Positions 61,775 through 64,000 of a DNA stretch of 64,000 bases are shown here, in pieces (position 1 is the stretch's first letter; each line of letters opens with the position of its first letter). Under the pieces are notes generated by a model. The model did not search any database and was not told the DNA's origin. It saw only the letters and a program-made list of their open reading frames with translations. The stretch lies in NCBI RefSeq assembly GCF_003574215.1, contig NZ_AP018558.1, positions 902,001 to 966,000 on the forward strand, written 5' to 3'. The DNA is from Hydrogenophilus thermoluteolus (GTDB lineage: Bacteria; Pseudomonadota; Gammaproteobacteria; Burkholderiales; Rhodocyclaceae). Position numbers and translations under genes: made by a program.

Positions 61775-61804
61775 GGTATTCGGTTCGATCCAGGCAAGGG
61801 GCGA

Positions 61805-62665
61805 TTATAGCGAGGGAAGGGCGACGAGCGACTGTCGTCCCGCCCATTCGGCTCGGGGGTCAAGGGTGATCGGTGCGGTGAGTTGCGCCGCTTCGACGCA
61901 AAGGAAACGCCGAAACCCATCTGCGGGCAGATCGGCCAGGTTGTGGTGTTCCCCGGGGTTCCAGACGACGAGATTGGCAAAGCCCGCTTGGTCGATGCCC
62001 GTGGCCACTTTGCCACTTTTCCAGAGCAGCGCGCGCGTAGGCGCTGGATAGACGCGGTTCACCGCGCGATCGACGACCAGTTCGGGCGCGGTCTCTTTGA
62101 CCGCTTGCCATTGGGCATTGGCGTCCTGGTAGGTGAGCCCGTACAAACCGGAGAGTTGGGAAAGTTCGAGTTCCGGAGTGGCCAGATAGGTATGCAATCC
62201 ACCGGTGAAAGAGAGGGGGGTGCTTCCGTCGTTTCCTACCGCCAACTCGACATCCAAGCGGTCGGGGGAGAGCATTACGGTAACTTCCGCCCACCAGCCT
62301 GAGGGGATTTCGTCACGATAGGACGCAGGGAGCGCGTCCGGCGTGAGCCGCCACGTTGCGAAGACGAACGCTGGGTCTTGTTTCTGTTCTGTCATCTGCC
62401 ACAGGACGCGCCGCGCAAACCCGTGGCGTGTGCGGGGGCCCTGGTCGGCCCACTGCGGAAAGATCACTGGGATGCCGCCGCGAATGGGGGTAACGCCATC
62501 CCCTGGGTTTTTGGGGCTCAGGTAGAGCCGTTCGATGCCGTCGGTGGGGATCCAGGAAAGCACGTGCGCGCCCCAGTGGCTCACCGTGACCTGAGCACCG
62601 CCAATCTGAAGCCGCACGACGTCGAGCCCGCACCAGCGGTCGGTGGTGATTGCGGTCGGAGTCAT
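61805..62665 (-). CDS. D-hexose-6-phosphate mutarotase (YeaD type)
   Basis: A 286-residue aldose-1-epimerase-fold protein of the YeaD/Ymr099c group. Characteristic segments are VSHWGAHVLSWIP, LYLSPKNPGDGVTPIRGGIPVIFPQWADQG, HGFARRVLWQM, SFTGGLHTYLA, DRAVNRVYPAP and VVWNPGEHHNLADLPADGFRRFLCVEAA. It interconverts the anomers of glucose-6-phosphate and related sugars in the cytoplasm. ATG 62665 is chosen, with a GAGG about 9 bases upstream. Its sugar-phosphate role could link to the glycogen cluster, but it is not part of it. Confidence 0.9.
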   Translation of the reverse strand: MTPTAITTDRWCGLDVVRLQIGGAQVTVSHWGAHVLSWIPTDGIERLYLSPKNPGDGVTPIRGGIPVIFPQWADQGPRTRHGFARRVLWQMTEQKQDPAFVFATWRLTPDALPASYRDEIPSGWWAEVTVMLSPDRLDVELAVGNDGSTPLSFTGGLHTYLATPELELSQLSGLYGLTYQDANAQWQAVKETAPELVVDRAVNRVYPAPTRALLWKSGKVATGIDQAGFANLVVWNPGEHHNLADLPADGFRRFLCVEAAQLTAPITLDPRAEWAGRQSLVALPSL

Positions 62666-62676
62666 CTTCGATTGCC

Positions 62677-64000
62677 TCAATGCAGCGGTTGCAAGGGAAG
62701 GACACCGTGCTTGATCGTTCGATCTTCGGGGTCGTCGGAGAGGGTGAAACCGAGACTCGCGACGAACCGCAGCATCCGTTCGTTGTTTGCGAGAAAGACA
62801 CCGCGCATCTCTTTGAGGCCTCGGTTGCGTGCCGTTTCGATCAGCACCTGCATCAGTTTGCGCGCAAGCCCCCGGTGCTGCCACGCATCGGCAACGACGA
62901 TCGCGAATTCGCACGTTTCGCCGTCGGGGTTTACCGCGTACCGCGCCACCCCCAGTTCGATCTCTTTGCCGTTTTGTGTCGTGACCGCGATGAACGCCAT
63001 TTCGCGGTCGTAGTCGATTTGGGTGAGGCGCGCGAGCATCGCGGGCGGCAGCTCGTTGAGCGTGGTCATGAAACGGAAGTACTTCGTCTGTGGCGAGAGG
63101 TTGCGGACGAACTCCGCTTCCAGTTCGGCGTCTTCCGGCCGGATGGGGCGGATCAGCACGTCGGTGCCGTCAGGCAGCGTCCAATGTTGGACGAGGTGAG
63201 ACGGGTAGGGGTGGATCGCCATGTGCGCGTAGCGATCCTGTGACGGGTTCGTAGGGGTGAGCGAAATTTTGGCGTCGAGCGCGATCGCGTCGTGTTCGTC
63301 GACGATCAGCGGGTTGATGCTCAGATATTCGATCCACGGCAATTCGCAGACCATTTCTGAAACCCGCAGCAGGACGTATTCCAGCCGTTCGAGCGCTACC
63401 GCGGGCATGTTGCGCCACTCCTGCAGCATCGGATAGATGCGGCTCGACCGAACCAGGTCGTGCGCCAGGTATTTGTTGAACGGCGGCAGCGCAACCGACA
63501 TGTCCGCTTCGGGAACGGCCCGTTTGCCCCCTTCGCCGAAGTAGATCACCGGCCCGAAGACGGGGTCGCGTTTGACGCGGATCATCACCTCGCGGCCGTA
63601 ACGACGAATCACCATCGGTTCGATCACTACCCCTTCGATTTCCGCTTCAGGCGCATTTTTTTGCACTTCGGCGACGATCTCCTGAAACGCGGTGCGTACC
63701 GCCGCCATGGTGGTGAGGTTGAGTCGCACTCCGCCGCTGTCGGCTTTGTCGATGACGTTTTTCGCCTGAATTTTCATCGCCACCGGCAGTCCAATCTCTT
63801 CGGCGAGCACGATCGCTTCGGTGACGGTGCGCGCCAGCATCGCTTGGGCAATCGGGATGCGAAACGCAGAAAGGACCGCTTTGGCCTCCATCTCGTTGAG
63901 GCGTAGCCGCCGTTCGGTGAGCGCGGCTTCGATGATCAGTTCGGCGCTCTCGATGCGCGGCGCTTCGAAATGGGTGAGCGGCGGGGGGGTCTGCGCCAGC
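62677..64000 (-). CDS. ADP-forming acyl-CoA synthetase/GNAT acetyltransferase fusion, C-terminal part
   Basis: The frame is open to base 64000, so this is the 3' part (about 440 codons) of a longer gene; whole proteins of this type are near 900 residues. The visible ATP-grasp-type domain (EAKAVLSAFRIPIAQAML, GLPVAMKIQAKNVIDKADSGG, GVVIEPMVIRRYGREVMI) is the ADP-forming synthetase beta part. A GNAT domain follows, with the acetyl-CoA loop WQHRGLARKLMQVLIE. This is the domain order of PatZ/YfiQ-type protein lysine acetyltransferases, which inactivate acetyl-CoA synthetase. Whether the synthetase half is catalytic cannot be seen from this part. Confidence 0.9.
   Translation of the reverse strand, partial: LAQTPPPLTHFEAPRIESAELIIEAALTERRLRLNEMEAKAVLSAFRIPIAQAMLARTVTEAIVLAEEIGLPVAMKIQAKNVIDKADSGGVRLNLTTMAAVRTAFQEIVAEVQKNAPEAEIEGVVIEPMVIRRYGREVMIRVKRDPVFGPVIYFGEGGKRAVPEADMSVALPPFNKYLAHDLVRSSRIYPMLQEWRNMPAVALERLEYVLLRVSEMVCELPWIEYLSINPLIVDEHDAIALDAKISLTPTNPSQDRYAHMAIHPYPSHLVQHWTLPDGTDVLIRPIRPEDAELEAEFVRNLSPQTKYFRFMTTLNELPPAMLARLTQIDYDREMAFIAVTTQNGKEIELGVARYAVNPDGETCEFAIVVADAWQHRGLARKLMQVLIETARNRGLKEMRGVFLANNERMLRFVASLGFTLSDDPEDRTIKHGVLPLQPLH

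Noticed and set aside
1..64000. Insertion sequences, prophage, integrons, CRISPR arrays or toxin-antitoxin pairs.
   Set aside because: No transposase, integrase, repeat-spacer pattern or small paired genes were seen; the three tRNAs are not followed by an integrase or a duplicated 3' end.

Overview
This is a dense, GC-rich (roughly 60-63% by eye) chromosomal window from what looks like a betaproteobacterium. The evidence is the gene order rpsB-tsf-pyrH-frr-uppS-cdsA-dxr-rseP-bamA-skp-lpxD-fabZ-lpxA-lpxB-rnhB, the yhdP-nitrilase pair, and Gram-negative envelope genes of proteobacterial type. A Hydrogenophilaceae-like thermotolerant organism would fit, but that is only a guess. No insertion sequence, prophage, integrase, CRISPR array or rRNA operon was seen. 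No gap between genes exceeds 300 bases; the largest is the 237-base katG/tRNA divergent region.

Layout. 1-6460: the end of yhdP, a nitrilase-family amidase, then on the minus strand a D-2-hydroxyacid dehydrogenase and catalase-peroxidase katG. 6659-7029: a compact tRNA operon (Pro-UGG, Arg-UCU, His-GUG) with its own promoter and an intrinsic terminator that sits directly before folD. 7041-15374: folD-purE-purK (one-carbon and purine supply), tsaC/sua5-gltX-mnmC (a tRNA modification and charging group) and lysC. 15507-30553: the translation, cell-envelope and lipid A supercluster, almost every gene touching or overlapping the next. 30572-32987: yaaA and an AAA-ATPase-like/PD-(D/E)XK protein, the most accessory-looking gene here.

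32984-43792 (minus strand): lysS, queD, the three AmmeMemoRadiSam genes (amrB-amrA-amrS), a degenerate alpha/beta-hydrolase, mfd, a DAHP synthase and serB. 43870-45651: a chemoreceptor with a C-terminal cytosolic sensor-like domain. 45782-56514: a complete glycogen cluster, glgC, a GH57 glycosidase, malQ, glgB, glgA, glgP, with its own promoter. It covers ADP-glucose formation, chain elongation, branching and phosphorolysis, and uses GH57 and MalQ where enterobacteria use GlgX. 56609-64000 (minus strand): minE-minD-minC, an Hsp33 homologue, tex, a hexose-6-phosphate mutarotase and an ADP-forming acyl-CoA synthetase/GNAT fusion that runs off the window.

Most of the window is ordinary core chromosome. 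The points most worth a second look are: an Hsp33 that has lost all four redox-switch cysteines; the contiguous AmmeMemoRadiSam trio with a perfect dyad over its predicted transcription start; the ATPase/nuclease-like gene at 31383-32987; a probable internal translation start in lysC that would give a separate regulatory subunit; the terminator immediately ahead of folD; and a Ser/Arg/Pro-rich insertion in glycogen synthase.
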